Of a DNA stretch of 64,000 nucleotides, positions 12,401 to 23,850 are shown one piece after another. Position 1 is the stretch's first letter. The number at the start of each line of letters is the position of its first letter. The position numbers were made by a program, and so were the translations under genes. The stretch spans positions 437,442,230-437,506,229 of the forward strand of contig NC_081407.1 in the NCBI RefSeq assembly GCF_030272615.1, in the 5' to 3' direction. This stretch comes from Cryptomeria japonica (lineage: Eukaryota; Streptophyta; Pinopsida; Cupressales; Cupressaceae). A model generated the notes under the pieces. It had not been told where the DNA came from. It made no database searches and saw only the letters and a program-made list of their open reading frames with translations.

Positions 12401-13538
12401 ATGGACGCCGCCTCCCTATTGTTTTTCGTCCAAAGTTTGCAGGTGGGAAATTTGAAGTCCGTTCGTAATTATTCGGGCTTCCGATTTTCCGAGATTGATT
12501 GTCCGAGAAGGAGATCACCAAGCCGGACTGTTTCTTACAGTTTAGCGCGCCATCACTGCATTCATCGAGCCTTCCAGGTAGGGTATTTACAGTTAAATTT
12601 TTGTTTTACAAATTTTGTTTTTATAGATTTTATTTAATATTATGTTCGTTTTATTTAATTTCTTAGTTTAAACTTTATTTAATTTCTTAGTTTGTTTTAA
12701 CAGTATATTAAATTTAACTGTTAAATATACTGTTAAATTTAACAGTTAAATTTAATATACTGTTTTATTAAATTTAACAGTTAAATATATTTAACAATAT
12801 ATTAAAATTTAAATATACTGTTTAATAATTTAACTGTTAAATTTATTATACAATATACAGTATATTTAATAGTTAAATATTAACTATTAAATATAGTGTA
12901 TATTGTCTAATAAATTTAACAGTTAAAGTTAAACTATATAATAAATATTAAATATAGTTTAATTTAATTTATTAGTTTGTTTTATAGAATTATATTTAAC
13001 AGTATATTAAATTTAACTTTTAAATTTAATATACTGTTACATTAAACTTAACTGTTACGTATATTAACATGCTGTTAAAATTTAATTGTTAAATTTATTA
13101 GTATATATTTAACAGTATATCAAATTTAACTGTATATATTTAACAGTATATTAAATTTAATATACTGTTAAATATATACAGTTAAATTTAATATACTGTA
13201 TAAATTTATTAGTATATATTTTCAGTATATTAAATTTATTTACTGTATATATTTAACAGTATATTAAATTTAACTGTATATATTTATATACAGTTAAATT
13301 TAATATACTGTTAAATATATACAGTTAAATTTAGTATATATTTAACAGTATTTTAAATTTAACTGTATATATTTAACAGTATATTAAATTTAATATACTA
13401 TTAAATATATACAGTTAAATTTAATATACTGTATAAATTTTCAGTATATTAAATTTAGTAACTGTATATATTTAGCAGTATATTAAATTTAACTGTATAT
13501 CCCTCAAAAGTTTAAGATTGAGTGTAATGTTTTTACAG
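12401..13538 (+). other. Candidate 5'UTR exon and long first intron of the hAT gene
   Basis: A donor-like CCAG/GTAGGG at 12577/12578 and an acceptor TTTTTACAG ending at 13538 would join an upstream exon to the exon carrying the BED finger. Translation through the junction meets a stop almost at once, so the upstream exon would be untranslated. Most of the intron is the palindromic AT array at 12690-13500. Confidence 0.4.
12690..13500. repeat. Palindromic AT-rich array (TTAAATTTAACAGTATA family)
   Basis: About 800 bp consist of direct and inverted copies of a short motif: TTTAACAGTATATTAAATTT, its complement, and variants with AACTGTATATA. Many neighbouring copies are in opposite orientation, so the strand can form long hairpins. 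It lies wholly inside the hAT element, between its start and the transposase exon. Confidence 0.85.
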
Positions 13539-13553
13539 ATCTGATTCTTGATA

Positions 13554-15945
13554 ATGCCGCGTCAAAAAGACTTTGCATGGACACATTGCACAGCAGTTCC
13601 GGGTAGCACGAAGGTCAAGTGCAATTGGTGTCTAGAAGAGATCAGTGGTGGAATTTATCGTTTCAAATGGCATTTGTCCAAAGAACGAGGAAATAACACC
13701 GTGATATGCAAGGCATGCCCTGCAGATGTCTCGTATCAGGCAAAGCAATCTCTTGACGGGATTGCTGAGAGTAAGGCCAAAAAGGCAAGAATTGGGGTTG
13801 AACTAGGTTCTAGTTCTGCAGATCCCAGGATGAACCATTTGGGTGAGGAGGATGGTGAAGATGGGAGTTTCAAGGAATCTGGGTCAACACATAATTCTAT
13901 AGCACGTGGACCAAACACAGGTGGAGGAAACACTAATGCTTTCTTCCAACCTCGTACCACAGCAGGATCACAAACCACTTTGGAGAGTACAGGATGGAGG
14001 AAAACTGTCACTGAACAAGCAAAGAAGGCAATTGCTAATTATTGGTACTCCTCTCACACGGCATTTCATGCTTCCAGAAATCCATATTGGCAACCCATGA
14101 TAGATGCTATTGCAGCTGTAGGTCCTGGGTTTCAAGCCCCATCTTGTGAATCATTAAGGGTTGGTATGCTGAAAGATGCAGTAGAGGATGTTCAAGATGT
14201 TGTTAAACAACATCGATTGCAGTGGGCTAGAACTGGTTGCAGCATCATGTCAGATGGTTGGACAGATAGAAGGAACCGAACTCTCATTAACTTCCTTGTC
14301 TCTTGTGAGATTGGCACTGTTTTTTTGAAATCTGTGGATGCATCTAATATGATGAAATCCACAAATGCATTGTTTGAGATGTATGACGTGGTAGTTACAG
14401 ATGTAGGGCCACAAAATGTGGTTCAATTTATCACAGACAATGCTGCTGCTTGTGTTGCTGCAGGGAGACTTCTGACAGATAAATATCCTTCCATGTTTTT
14501 TACACCATGTGCAGCACATTGCCTTGATCTAACCCTAGAGGACATTGGAAAAATTGAATGGGTTAAGGCAGCATTTCAGAAAGCTCACAAGGTTACCAAA
14601 TTTATTTATAATCACACAAGGGTTTTGGCTATAATGCGCTCTTTCACAGGTGGCAAGGAGCTAGTTCGACCAGGAGTGACAAGATTTGCAACATATTTCC
14701 TTGCATTACAAACATTATGTGATCAAAAAGGTAATTTGAGGCGAATGTTTGTTTCAGCTGAGTGGATGGAGTCTAGTTTCACAACTCAAGCAAATGGCAT
14801 AGCAGTGGCAGAGTATATGTATTCTACCACATTTTGGGAATCTATTGAACAAATTGTAGAATTTTCAGAGCCTTTAGTAAAAATCTTGAGACTAGTGGAT
14901 GGAGATAAACCCCCCATGGGATATGTGTATGAGGCCATGGATAGGGCCAAGGAGGTGATAAAGAGTAAGCTGGAAAATAACAGGGATAAGTATATGCCGT
15001 TGTGGGACATAATTGATAGGAGATGGGATGGACAAATGCACACTCCTCTCCATGCTGCAGGATATTTTCTCAATCCTCTGTTATTCTATAAGACTGACTT
15101 CCTAGAAATTGATGCTGAGATCAAACAAGGCTTCTTCAAGTGCATGGAAAAAATGTTTCCTGACTTGGAAAAATTTGATGCGGCTACGATAGAGCTGGAA
15201 ATGTACAAGCATGCTAAGGGCTTTCTCTCTTCTAGGGCTGCTATACAAAGCAGAAAGACAATTCAACCAGGTAGACTCTATAAACTTTTGACAATCTCTT
15301 TATTTTGCCAACCACTAAGTTTGTTAAGATTATAAGATATTCTTAGTCTTACAATATCATCTCCATATAATGTGTTTTTCAGCTGCATGGTGGGCTTCTT
15401 TTGGAGATGAAATACCAAATTTAAGGTGGATGGCGGTGCGTATTTTGAGCCAACCATGTAGCTCATCAGCTTGTGAGCGTAATTGGAGTGTGTTTGAACA
15501 CATACATTCTAAGAAACGCAACCGCCTATCACAACAACGGCTGAATGACTTGGTATTTGTTCATCACAACCTCCGCTTGAAGATAAGGAAAGCTCAAGGT
15601 GAGAATATTAATATATAGTTGCAGTTTTTTGAATTGTATTCACTATTCATTGATTTTTCATTTGTAAGGGAAACACTAATTTCTACATGGGCAAAATCAG
15701 GAACTATTGAGGAATGCTTGCCAATTGACCTCGATGAGATATATCCAGAGTGCGAGTTGATTGCTGCTGATGATGCTGATGATGATGATGATGATGTTGA
15801 TGATGATTATGTTGTTGCTGATCGTCCGCTTGTGTCTGAAGATTTTGATATCATGAGGCAAGCCAACTTTCGTCCTGAATGGGTTGAAGGAATTAGGACA
15901 GGCTCTTGCCCAGGAGCTTCATCATCAGGGCCTCCTGCCCTCTAG
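13554..15945 (+). CDS. hAT-family transposase (zf-BED / DUF659 / hAT dimerisation), 3 coding exons, 725 aa
   Basis: Coding exons 13554-15270, 15383-15598 and 15701-15945 join with GT-AG introns of 112 and 102 nt and keep one frame for 725 residues. Residues 1-60 are a BED-type zinc finger (KCNWC, later H and CKAC), which binds DNA. The RNase-H-like core shows SDGWTD (Asp234) and ITDNAAA (Asp295). The C-terminal dimerisation region has SSACERNWS (Glu604), so all three catalytic acidic positions of hAT enzymes are present. A very acidic run (DDADDDDDDVDDD) follows in the last exon. I start at the ATG of MPRQKDF because the in-frame sequence upstream has no earlier ATG. The enzyme would excise and reinsert this element in the nucleus. 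Domestication is unlikely, since TIRs and TSDs surround the gene. Confidence 0.85.
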
Positions 15946-16261
15946 CATGTCATTGCCTACATTTGAGATTTTGGAATTTTGTACTTAATTTACAGGTTGA
16001 CTTTGTTCAAAGTCACAAACTATATTGTAATTGACATTTTGACATCTATCACCATCTAGATATTATTTATGGTGTAGTATATTTTGTGGAACGTAATCAG
16101 TGATATGAATATAAGCAACGAAAATCTATTTCTTGCAATTCATGTTTTCAAGTGTCTATTTTATTTGCCTACAATATCTCTATGCCATGGAAATACCCTA
16201 AAATATATTAAAAAAGTAGTTTTTGATTGTTTTTCTGCAATTTTTTATGTTTTTTTGTATA

Positions 16262-16330
16262 TCCGATTTTTTCCCGATTTTTTCCCGATTTTTTGAAAAA
16301 ATCTTATACTTTTGTTTTGCCGATTAATTC
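16262..16330. promoter_or_regulatory. Right subterminal repeats of the hAT element
   Basis: CCGATTTTTTC is repeated three times in a row, followed by GCCGATTAATTCC. These are the same motifs as in the left subterminal region and are candidate transposase-binding sites. Confidence 0.6.
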
Positions 16331-16353
16331 CCCAAACGATTATTGTTTCTATG

Positions 16354-16361
16354 AATGAAAC
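16354..16361. repeat. 8-bp TSD, right copy, of the hAT element
   Basis: AATGAAAC, identical to 12142-12149. Confidence 0.85.
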
Positions 16362-17753
16362 TATTATTCTTATTTTGACATTGCTTATTCGAATTCCTTC
16401 ATAGTTTTCGATAACCACCCATACCTATTGATGTGTCTATAATTTTTAATTTTACATAGAAAAGGAGAGGCTTCAATAGAATATATTTAAGGGATGTGCA
16501 ACTGAAAACCTAAAGGTTGAATCAAATGAGGAGCAGCCCAAACAAAGGCAACGTTAAACTTACAAAAGAGGTGCAGCTCAACCCATCACGAACTTAAGCA
16601 ATCAATTCCCTCTCTCCCTTAAGGCTTCGACTTTTCACTCCTTCGACCTCTTCTACTTCAGCCGTCTCCCGAAGCTAAGGGGACGAAAATAACAATCAAG
16701 ATGCAATTATTTTTCAATTTATATTTTTCGTCTGAAACAAAATGAGATTACATTTAGGCTTCTTTTATTTTCGAGAATAAATAATGTTGTTTAGGGTTAC
16801 TCAGAGGTTAGATGGTTAACAAAATTTAGGGACAAAAATTTTAAACCCTAACCAATTATGTGCCGATTCCAAGCAGACTCCAATTCCGGGATGTTTGGTA
16901 CCTGAAATCGGCCTCATTTTCGAATGATTTGGTAGCATAGCTTTAAACTGATAAATTTAATATGCTATAACAAAAAAAGTTACATGAAAATGAAGGTGAA
17001 AGAGTGATAAACGACTGGAAAAATATTCACATACAGAAAGAACAGTAATTGCAATGAGCACTGAACCAAAAACTTTGTTGATCCCAGAGATATGTACAAT
17101 GCTACCAATATCTGATTTCCCCAAGCAGATGCTGTTTTTTATATACCTATGTGGTAGGAAATGAAACTAATAGAAAGAGAAGATGAAGTACTAATTTGCC
17201 TCAAGAGTCTGAAGAGTTATCAGATGTGACTTGTCTGGAAGCAATGAGTAACTGCAATGATATGCCAGATAAAGACAAACTGCTGGTGTCAAGTTGGCAC
17301 TGAGTTGGAAATACTGTTAGAGAGCTGTTCCAAACAGTCAACTTATCGGGCCATACCCTTTCATCTGTAGCTCAAAATGTGATATGTTTGAGACCTAAAT
17401 TTGGTTTCCAATAAGGAGGCCTCTGGTGCCATTTCCACTGGGCAGATGCATCATACCATGAAAGAAAAACCCCTACGTGAAAAGTTCATTTATGGGATTA
17501 TCAAAGCAAATAAGCGATCAAGAGTTCCCTCCATTATTTGTAAACCAATATTTCTCTTTTTGCTTAGTGTTTCTTTGGCTAAATGTATTATAGAAGTTAT
17601 TCTATAGTATAACATTAGCTAGGAAAAATTGCCAATATGTTAAATTTCGCCCATAAAAAATCCCCAAAGTGCAACCCACATTCATTTCAGATGCTGCAAG
17701 GCTTCCCTGGTAAGGCACAGATGCACAGATCACAAGAAAAATTAATCATTAAC
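16362..17753. other. Intergenic DNA downstream of the host gene's stop codon
   Basis: No coding region is seen. The part near 17754 should include the 3'UTR of the minus-strand gene that ends there. It contains the 32-bp motif 17429-17460 that is also present at 8077-8108. Confidence 0.5.
17429..17460. repeat. 32-bp motif shared with 8077-8108
   Basis: CCATTTCCACTGGGCAGATG followed by CAT(C/T)ATACCATG is present at both places with a single mismatch. Flanking bases differ. It may be a fragment of a dispersed repeat or a conserved non-coding site. Confidence 0.6.
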
Positions 17754-19249
17754 TCATTCATCATCCACTTTCTTCTTCCTTCTCTTCTTTTTGCTTTTTT
17801 CCTTTTTCACCTTGTTTCCTTTACCATGCTTTTTCTTTGATTTTTTAAACTTGCTCTTTCCATCCACATCACTGTGCATTCTTGAATGCCGTTTGCATTT
17901 TTCCTTGCTCTCTTTATTTCTAGAATTCTTACTCTTAATTTTATCTGAACCTGCAAGAGCAACATCAGTCCTGCTGGAAGATGGCATGCTTGGTCCAATA
18001 ATACGCTGCTCCCAGTCCTCCTTTACTCGAACCTCTGAAGGCCCTGCCAAGGATGATTCCCCTGCAGGAGACATGAGGTAGGGACCTGGTTCATCCATTC
18101 GTGACCCTATGGCTCCCCTACCTCGTTTGGTTCTGTGATTCACAAAAATGTTTTCTTCAATCAGTTAAAATGAACATATCTCCAGTAATGGCCAGAGTAA
18201 CACTGAACATTCTTATGAAACAATCCTCTAAAAACAATCATTGGGAGAAGACATGCTACAGACCTTGACTGTAAGAAGGCCTCAATCTCTTCATCACATA
18301 GGCCTTCATCTCTAAGGCCACGACGATGCATTTGGCAGTCATGTGCTGAATCTTCTGAATCTATTGCATTCTTACAAACCCTTTTCCTCTTAGCTGAATA
18401 GTATTGCTCATCTTCATGACTTTCTGACAAATCAGATGAATGAACAAATTCTGAGCTACTGAACTCCTTTTTGCAGCCCTTGATCTCTTTAGAACTTGAA
18501 TATGCTTTATACTTTGAATCCTGCATCCTATGCTCTGAACTCTCGGATGGCATATTTTTCTGATATTTACGTGATTGGTTCTCATGTATTCGTTGCTCAA
18601 GTTCCAACTCTTTTTCCCTAAGGCGCCACATTTCATTTACATCTGCCATGCGGTTAGCTGCAATTGCATACAAACACATATTGAATACAAAGTTCAAACC
18701 AAAACCAAATTTGCTTTAATATAATCGGGCAAAACAGAGTAGAAAATGCAAATAAAACAAAGTTATATAATCATCTGAAAACTGGACTTTATCTTGGTTC
18801 ATAGTTCTGAATAATACAATTAGAACTGGTCAAAGACATACTATGCAACTAAGTTACTAACTACAGCTATCGAGAAAATAAAGTGCTTCAGTACAAGAAA
18901 GTGGATGCATATGGGTAAGTAGGATTAAAGAAACAGAACCATGTTATAATTAAAAAATAGATTTATACTAACAGCAACAAAAAAAGGGTCATTAATCAAC
19001 ATGAAACTGCTGCTCCTACAATGGCAGACACATACTCAAACACAAGTATCCTTAAGGGCATCAGGTGAATGATGACAAACCTTGTTGGACACCACGCACT
19101 GTTGCGGTTAGAAACTGTGAATTGGGTCGTCCTCGGACCTTTGGTTTGGCTAGATAAGCATGCACACCTTCTTTATCAGCTTGTAGGCGTAACATTTTTG
19201 CTTCCTCCATAATCAATGCTGCTAACTTTTTCTCAGTGTCAGGGTCCAT
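17754..19249 (-). CDS. Conserved plant nuclear-type protein of unknown function, 3 exons, 313 aa
   Basis: Coding exons on the minus strand are 19249-19081, 18657-18264 and 18132-17754, joined by GT-AG introns with consistent phases (1 and 2) to give 313 residues. The N-terminus (MDPDTEKKLAALIMEEA, later HAYLAKPKVRGRPNSQFLTA) is compact and helical. The second exon gives ADVNEMWRLREKELELEQR, a charged helix, then a serine-rich acidic region. The third gives RTKRGRGAIGSRMDEPGPYL and ends in a long lysine-rich tail (KKSKKKHGKG, KSKKKRRKKK) that should act as a nuclear localisation signal. I believe land plants conserve this arrangement, but I cannot name the protein. RNA-related or chromatin work is a guess from composition. 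Nothing in the frame looks broken. The start is the first ATG before the conserved N-terminus. Confidence 0.8.
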
Positions 19250-22108
19250 AGCGCATGCAAAGTGAAATGTCTATACAAAAAGCTTCAGGTAATTTTAAAG
19301 GTAAAGATCCTTTTATCCTCTATGACTACCATTGCCACAGTTTCTCCATAGCAGGATCCTGGTTCAATTGAACCATCCAAATCAGTCTCAAAACTTTAGA
19401 TTGCTTTGCCAATAAAAAACCACACTACTTAAGTCATATAAACTTATAAAGACTGGAAATATTTAATTTCTATAAAGAAAATCCAAGAAACAAGATTCAC
19501 TCGCCAAAGGCAAGGTAATTATGTTCACAGTTTCACTCATGCTCACGAATATAGATAAGCATGTTCTAATAATAAGTTTTCCACTAAATATTTGATTGAT
19601 TAAGTTTATCAAGCACACACACAAGAGGAACAGTCGTCCCTATCATTTTCACTCATCCTCTAGCACACAAATGCATGCACAGATAGAGGAAGCCAGATAT
19701 AAACTTTAAAATCCTTTTACCAATGGTGTGGAATAGCATTCCTATTGTAAGAACCAGATAAAGAGAATTTGAGAATTTCAAAAGCAAGGAAGAATGTCAG
19801 ATTTCACAATAGTTTCTACCTCAGCAAAGTAAAAAATAAGCAGCATAAAAACAACAAAAGAATTGTGGCCTTACAAAACATTCCTTATTGAAAGTGAATG
19901 CCATTACTCTAACAAAGAGAAGTAAAACTTACAAATGATATTAAAACATCACCTTGCAATCAAGAATAGAATCCAATCCCTAGGTCACCACCTTCATGGA
20001 TCACCAACTCAAAGTTTTAACAAAAAACAGAGCCAATTGATCTTATAAAACTCTCTGCAGTAAGGCAGCTCAATGTCCCAGCAAAGATGTAGCAACGTTT
20101 TTGTATAGCAAATATGGGTTGCACTGGAGAGAATCCCAAATTTAATGCAAATGTCCATGCACAATCGAGTTTGAAATCTAAAAGTTGCAGCTTGAACTTA
20201 CCATATTCTATGAAACTATCCTAAACACAGCTCACAAACCTAAACAAGATGTACTTAAAGAAAGAATCTGCACTTTGAAAACCCTGTTAAGTTCAATAAG
20301 AACGGCTCAAGATTTTATTAAAAAACTCATGACAGAAGGATTATTGAAATAAACTAGAACAAACTCATATCCAGTAGTCTAAAACAAGAAAAAAGGAGGA
20401 AAAGAAAATGGTTTTTCTTAGTTAGAATTGGTGAAGCTCAAGGCACAAATGTGGGTCCATGCTTAAAAGCCAAGCCTACCAAGTCCAATGCTTAATGAGA
20501 AATTTGTTAGAACTACTGTTGAGGTTATCTTTAATTTGATTTGATCTTTACATTCTGAACTAGTGAGGCTCAAGAAGAAAACATGACTCTATTCTTATTT
20601 GTTTCCTGAATGAGATGCTTGGTTTTCAGAGAAGCTCTGTATCAGTTAATACACATCCTTTGCCTGGCAAGCGATTACTGTGACCTGGGAATGCACCTGA
20701 TCAAGAAGGAAGCAACCCAGCCCTAAAAACAGGTAAATCCCAATAGTATCATCAATACATACCCAGCAAGTGAGTTTTCCATACCCAAATTGTCTACCAA
20801 AAATTAAGTAGCCCTTGGAAATTAATCAACTTTACCTGTCCGACACCTAACCCTAATGTGTGCCCCTTGAGTTTATGTCTCTACGTAAGAATAAGAAAGG
20901 AAACAATTCTGACACTTTTTGACCAAGTCTCATGCATACTCAAAGCCATATCAGAATCAAAATAACATTTATATCTCAAACTAAATTACATTGAATAATA
21001 TCTACAAGGCTATTCCTGAACAGATGATTAATGATAATAAAAATTGATATTGTTCAGGTAACTAGAAAGAATGGTAGAGCAGAGTACTTTTTAATAAACA
21101 TGGTTAAGATTCTCCTTACCACAATAAACTGGCAAAGAAGTCCATTGGCATGCACCTGGATTAACAATTATGGGGTGTTCTAAATTGTGATCCATCTTTA
21201 CAATTCTTTAAAATAAAGTCTAAAGCTACCCCATGGCATATTAATGTCGACCTCTGACCTTGCTCAAGACACCCAAAAAAAACACCGACAGCCAAAAACC
21301 CAAACAAGATGACAATAGAGGAAGAACAGGTCAAATTGCGTCTATGAAAGCTTACAACATAAAACCTAAATTAACAGCGAATAAAATAATTTTCAGCTCA
21401 ATTTCCAAAGCCATAGAAAGATACATCAAGATCTCAGCAAAGTATCCAAGTTTCACAAAAATTAGGATTTCATTTTCTCTATATGACACTCAAAATAACA
21501 AATAAAGGTTTATCATTTATGTACTACAAAGTGTCAAAAAAAAAGGTTTCAGTGGGAATGCATACCGACCAAGAGACATTAGACTGCATAACATTTGTAA
21601 GTAAGCAGAAAGTATATATGTTATAGAGTGCTCGGCCCACTGCAACTTGCTTTATCAGCAACTGCTATTTCTTAACTTACACACCCAACACAAAAGTTTC
21701 GATTAAAACCCAAAGACATAAATGTCTCTGCATCACAGACAAAGGATATGCAGGCAACAGCAGCACAATTTTATATGCTAATTTTATTTATACTAACACT
21801 TGCACTGAAAGGAGGTCTGCCCTTGGACCTGGGTTAGAGGGTCTCTAGGGTATCCTATCAACTCACCCTATCCAAGCTTATCAATGGTCAAATTTATGCT
21901 TTCAAAAAAAAAATATATATATATATATACTTGCTGAATGAAATTATTTGTTTTGATAAGTTATAAATATAGAACAATCTCCAACTTGTTTGCAGGACTT
22001 TCACCAAAATTAGAGGTACTCTCTAAACCCTTCCTTGACTAGAACTTGGGATCTAGGGCAGAATCTAGACATTTATAATTTAGGTACATTACAGCTGGCA
22101 AGAACGGT

Positions 22109-22120
22109 GCTCTAATACCA
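22109..22120 (-). promoter_or_regulatory. Primer-binding site, initiator tRNA-Met type
   Basis: On the minus strand TGGTATTAGAGC sits 2 nt inside the LTR end and closely resembles TGGTATCAGAGC, the complement of the plant initiator tRNA-Met 3' end. This marks the LTR beside it as a 5' LTR. Confidence 0.7.
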
Positions 22121-22122
22121 CT

Positions 22123-22929
22123 TGTAATGTACCCTTTTGGGAGGACACTAAATCTTGCCCACTAGACTTGTAGAATTATTGCAGGTTATGTATTTTCAGT
22201 CTACTGTGGTAATTTGGACAGATTCAATTCGATGTCGTTTCCTTCTTTGAAAGCTGAACACTGCTCTCTTGGATGACTGCTATTGCTGAATGGTTCGATC
22301 TGTATTTGATTTCTGAAGGTTCTTTGCTCTATTAGGAAAATTGATGTTAATTGTAATGATTTCCTCCATTGATAAGTCCCCTTCAATGCTTGGAATGAAT
22401 TCTCCTTTATACTTTATTGGTGGAAGGGTCACCACCTTTCATAAGAATTGAGTCACCTCTTTTCATTGTTGCCCTTGAAAATAATATATTATTCTTCAAA
22501 TTGATCTCCCCTTTTATCTCCTCAAATGAAAACTTCTCCCTTTTATATCCTCCAATGTGAGGGAGAATCACACCTCTTCATAACAGTCACAACCTTTTAC
22601 AATTACCACCATTCAAAAGGGTCACAACCTTCATCATTGCTGCCCCTTTAGAAGAGTCACTTCTTTATCTTCTTCCCATTAATGCTTTTTTTAATTCCTT
22701 TCTTCCTTCATCTCTTTTCTGCTTAAATGAAGTTCTCTTCTCTCCCTTTTATATCTCATGCTTAAGGGAGTCACAACTTTTCATTTCATACCTTTTGACC
22801 ATTCATTAAACTTAACTAAATTTAATTTAGCATATCTCGTGTCATTTTCTATCTCTTAGAGAAACAAGCATACTCTGGTTATGGAAGTGGACATTGTTTT
22901 GTGAGTGAAAACAATAGTCTTGTCTAACA
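22123..22929 (-). mobile_element. 5' LTR of an LTR retrotransposon (fossil fragment)
   Basis: An 807-bp sequence on the minus strand begins TGTTAGACAAG and ends ACATTACA, with the TG...CA ends of an LTR and a tRNA-Met primer-binding site just inside. No gag or pol was recognised on the interior side and no second LTR was found, so only the 5' end of the element remains. The superfamily cannot be told from this. Confidence 0.6.
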
Positions 22930-23438
22930 TTTCACCAGCTTTACAAAGCAGAATCAAATTACATTATACTTCAACTTCAATGCTACAAAATACCCAATTA
23001 CTAACATGTAGAAAAAATTAGAAAAAAATATTTTTTCTATTTCAAATTTGTTTCTGATCACCTCATACATGAAAATAGCCATATATAAAACCATGCCATT
23101 TATTTAACAGATAGCAATAGAGTTGTTTTGGATTAAATAGAGCACAACCAACACAATCAGACCGCGAACAGATTCTCCCAACAAAATCACTGAACCGAAC
23201 CCTACCAGATCAGAAATTTAACCAAAAAGAGACGACCCAAAACCAATCTCTATAAAGATGCTGCTTCAATCTATTCACAATGAACGAAATGTAGATCTAA
23301 AAATTACGCCATAGATAAAACCACAGAACCAATGCCATTATTTAACATTTAACAACAAAATTGTTTTCGAATGAAATAAAACACAACGAAAACGTTCCGC
23401 CCGCGTATAGACTCCCCCCAAACTGGCAGGTGACTTAC

Positions 23439-23650
23439 CTCAAGATTCCGCACAAATTGTGTTACGCTGTCAACGATGCCGTTGAGAAAAAATGAACTAG
23501 GTTTGCAGGAAAAATATTACGAAACCCTACCAAACCAGCTGCTATTTTGATCTATTCACAAAATCGGGGTTTCAGAGCTTCTAGATTCTTGAGGTCGAGA
23601 AAAGATTTTTGCAGACTTTTAAACGAAAATTTCGAGTTCTGAGAAATGGT
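23439..23650 (-). promoter_or_regulatory. Candidate first, untranslated exon and promoter region of the host gene
   Basis: On the minus strand this stretch is less AT-rich than its neighbours, has no long open frame, and ends in a near-perfect donor, GAG/GTAAGT, at 23438. It is the best candidate leader exon for the gene starting at 19249. No TATA box could be assigned with confidence. Confidence 0.3.
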
Positions 23651-23850
23651 TCAACTGAGCCGACAAAATTTACAGGTATCGGAAATACTTTGAAATTCTA
23701 CTCTCCTTCCTCCCTTTGGCGTCTTTAGCCACAGGGTTATATAATTAAAAATTAAAAAATTAAAAGGTTCTCTAGGAATAGGGAGATTTCCCAAAAATAT
23801 CACGCAAAGCATATAATTAAACAAAAAAAATCCTACCAATTTAGAGTTGG

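Larger units (their letters stand above)
12150..16353 (+). mobile_element. Full-length hAT DNA transposon, 4204 bp
   Basis: The terminal inverted repeats CAGTGAAACAATGATCG (left) and CATAGAAACAATAATCG (right, reverse complement) match at 14 of 17 positions and begin with CA as hAT termini usually do. A perfect 8-bp duplication, AATGAAAC, surrounds them, the hAT target-site length. The interior carries a spliced transposase gene with zf-BED, DUF659-type core and hAT dimerisation region, apparently without a break. Both subterminal regions contain repeated CCCGATTTTTT motifs. Perfect TSD and open reading frame suggest a recent insertion that may be autonomous. Confidence 0.88.
19250..23438 (-). 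other. Upstream region of the host gene, possibly one long 5'UTR intron
   Basis: There is no coding sequence between the ATG at 19249 and a strong donor on the minus strand at 23438 (TTGAG/GTAAGTCA). An acceptor-like TTTTTGTATAG lies just upstream of the ATG, near 19278. If these are joined, a leader exon at about 23.44-23.65 kb is spliced to the first coding exon over about 4.2 kb. Long introns are common in conifers. The stretch holds one LTR fragment (22123-22929) and a degenerate region at 22400-22800 in which phrases like GGGTCACAACC recur. Confidence 0.4.

Noticed and set aside
12401-12637. 78-codon frame beginning MDAASLLFF as the first coding exon of the hAT transposase
   Set aside because: Splicing from its donor (12578) to the acceptor at 13538 brings an immediate stop; it is better taken as leader sequence.
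22400-22800. A separate satellite of GGGTCACAACC phrases
   Set aside because: The phrases are irregularly spaced and lie within the LTR, so they are better seen as internal LTR degeneracy.
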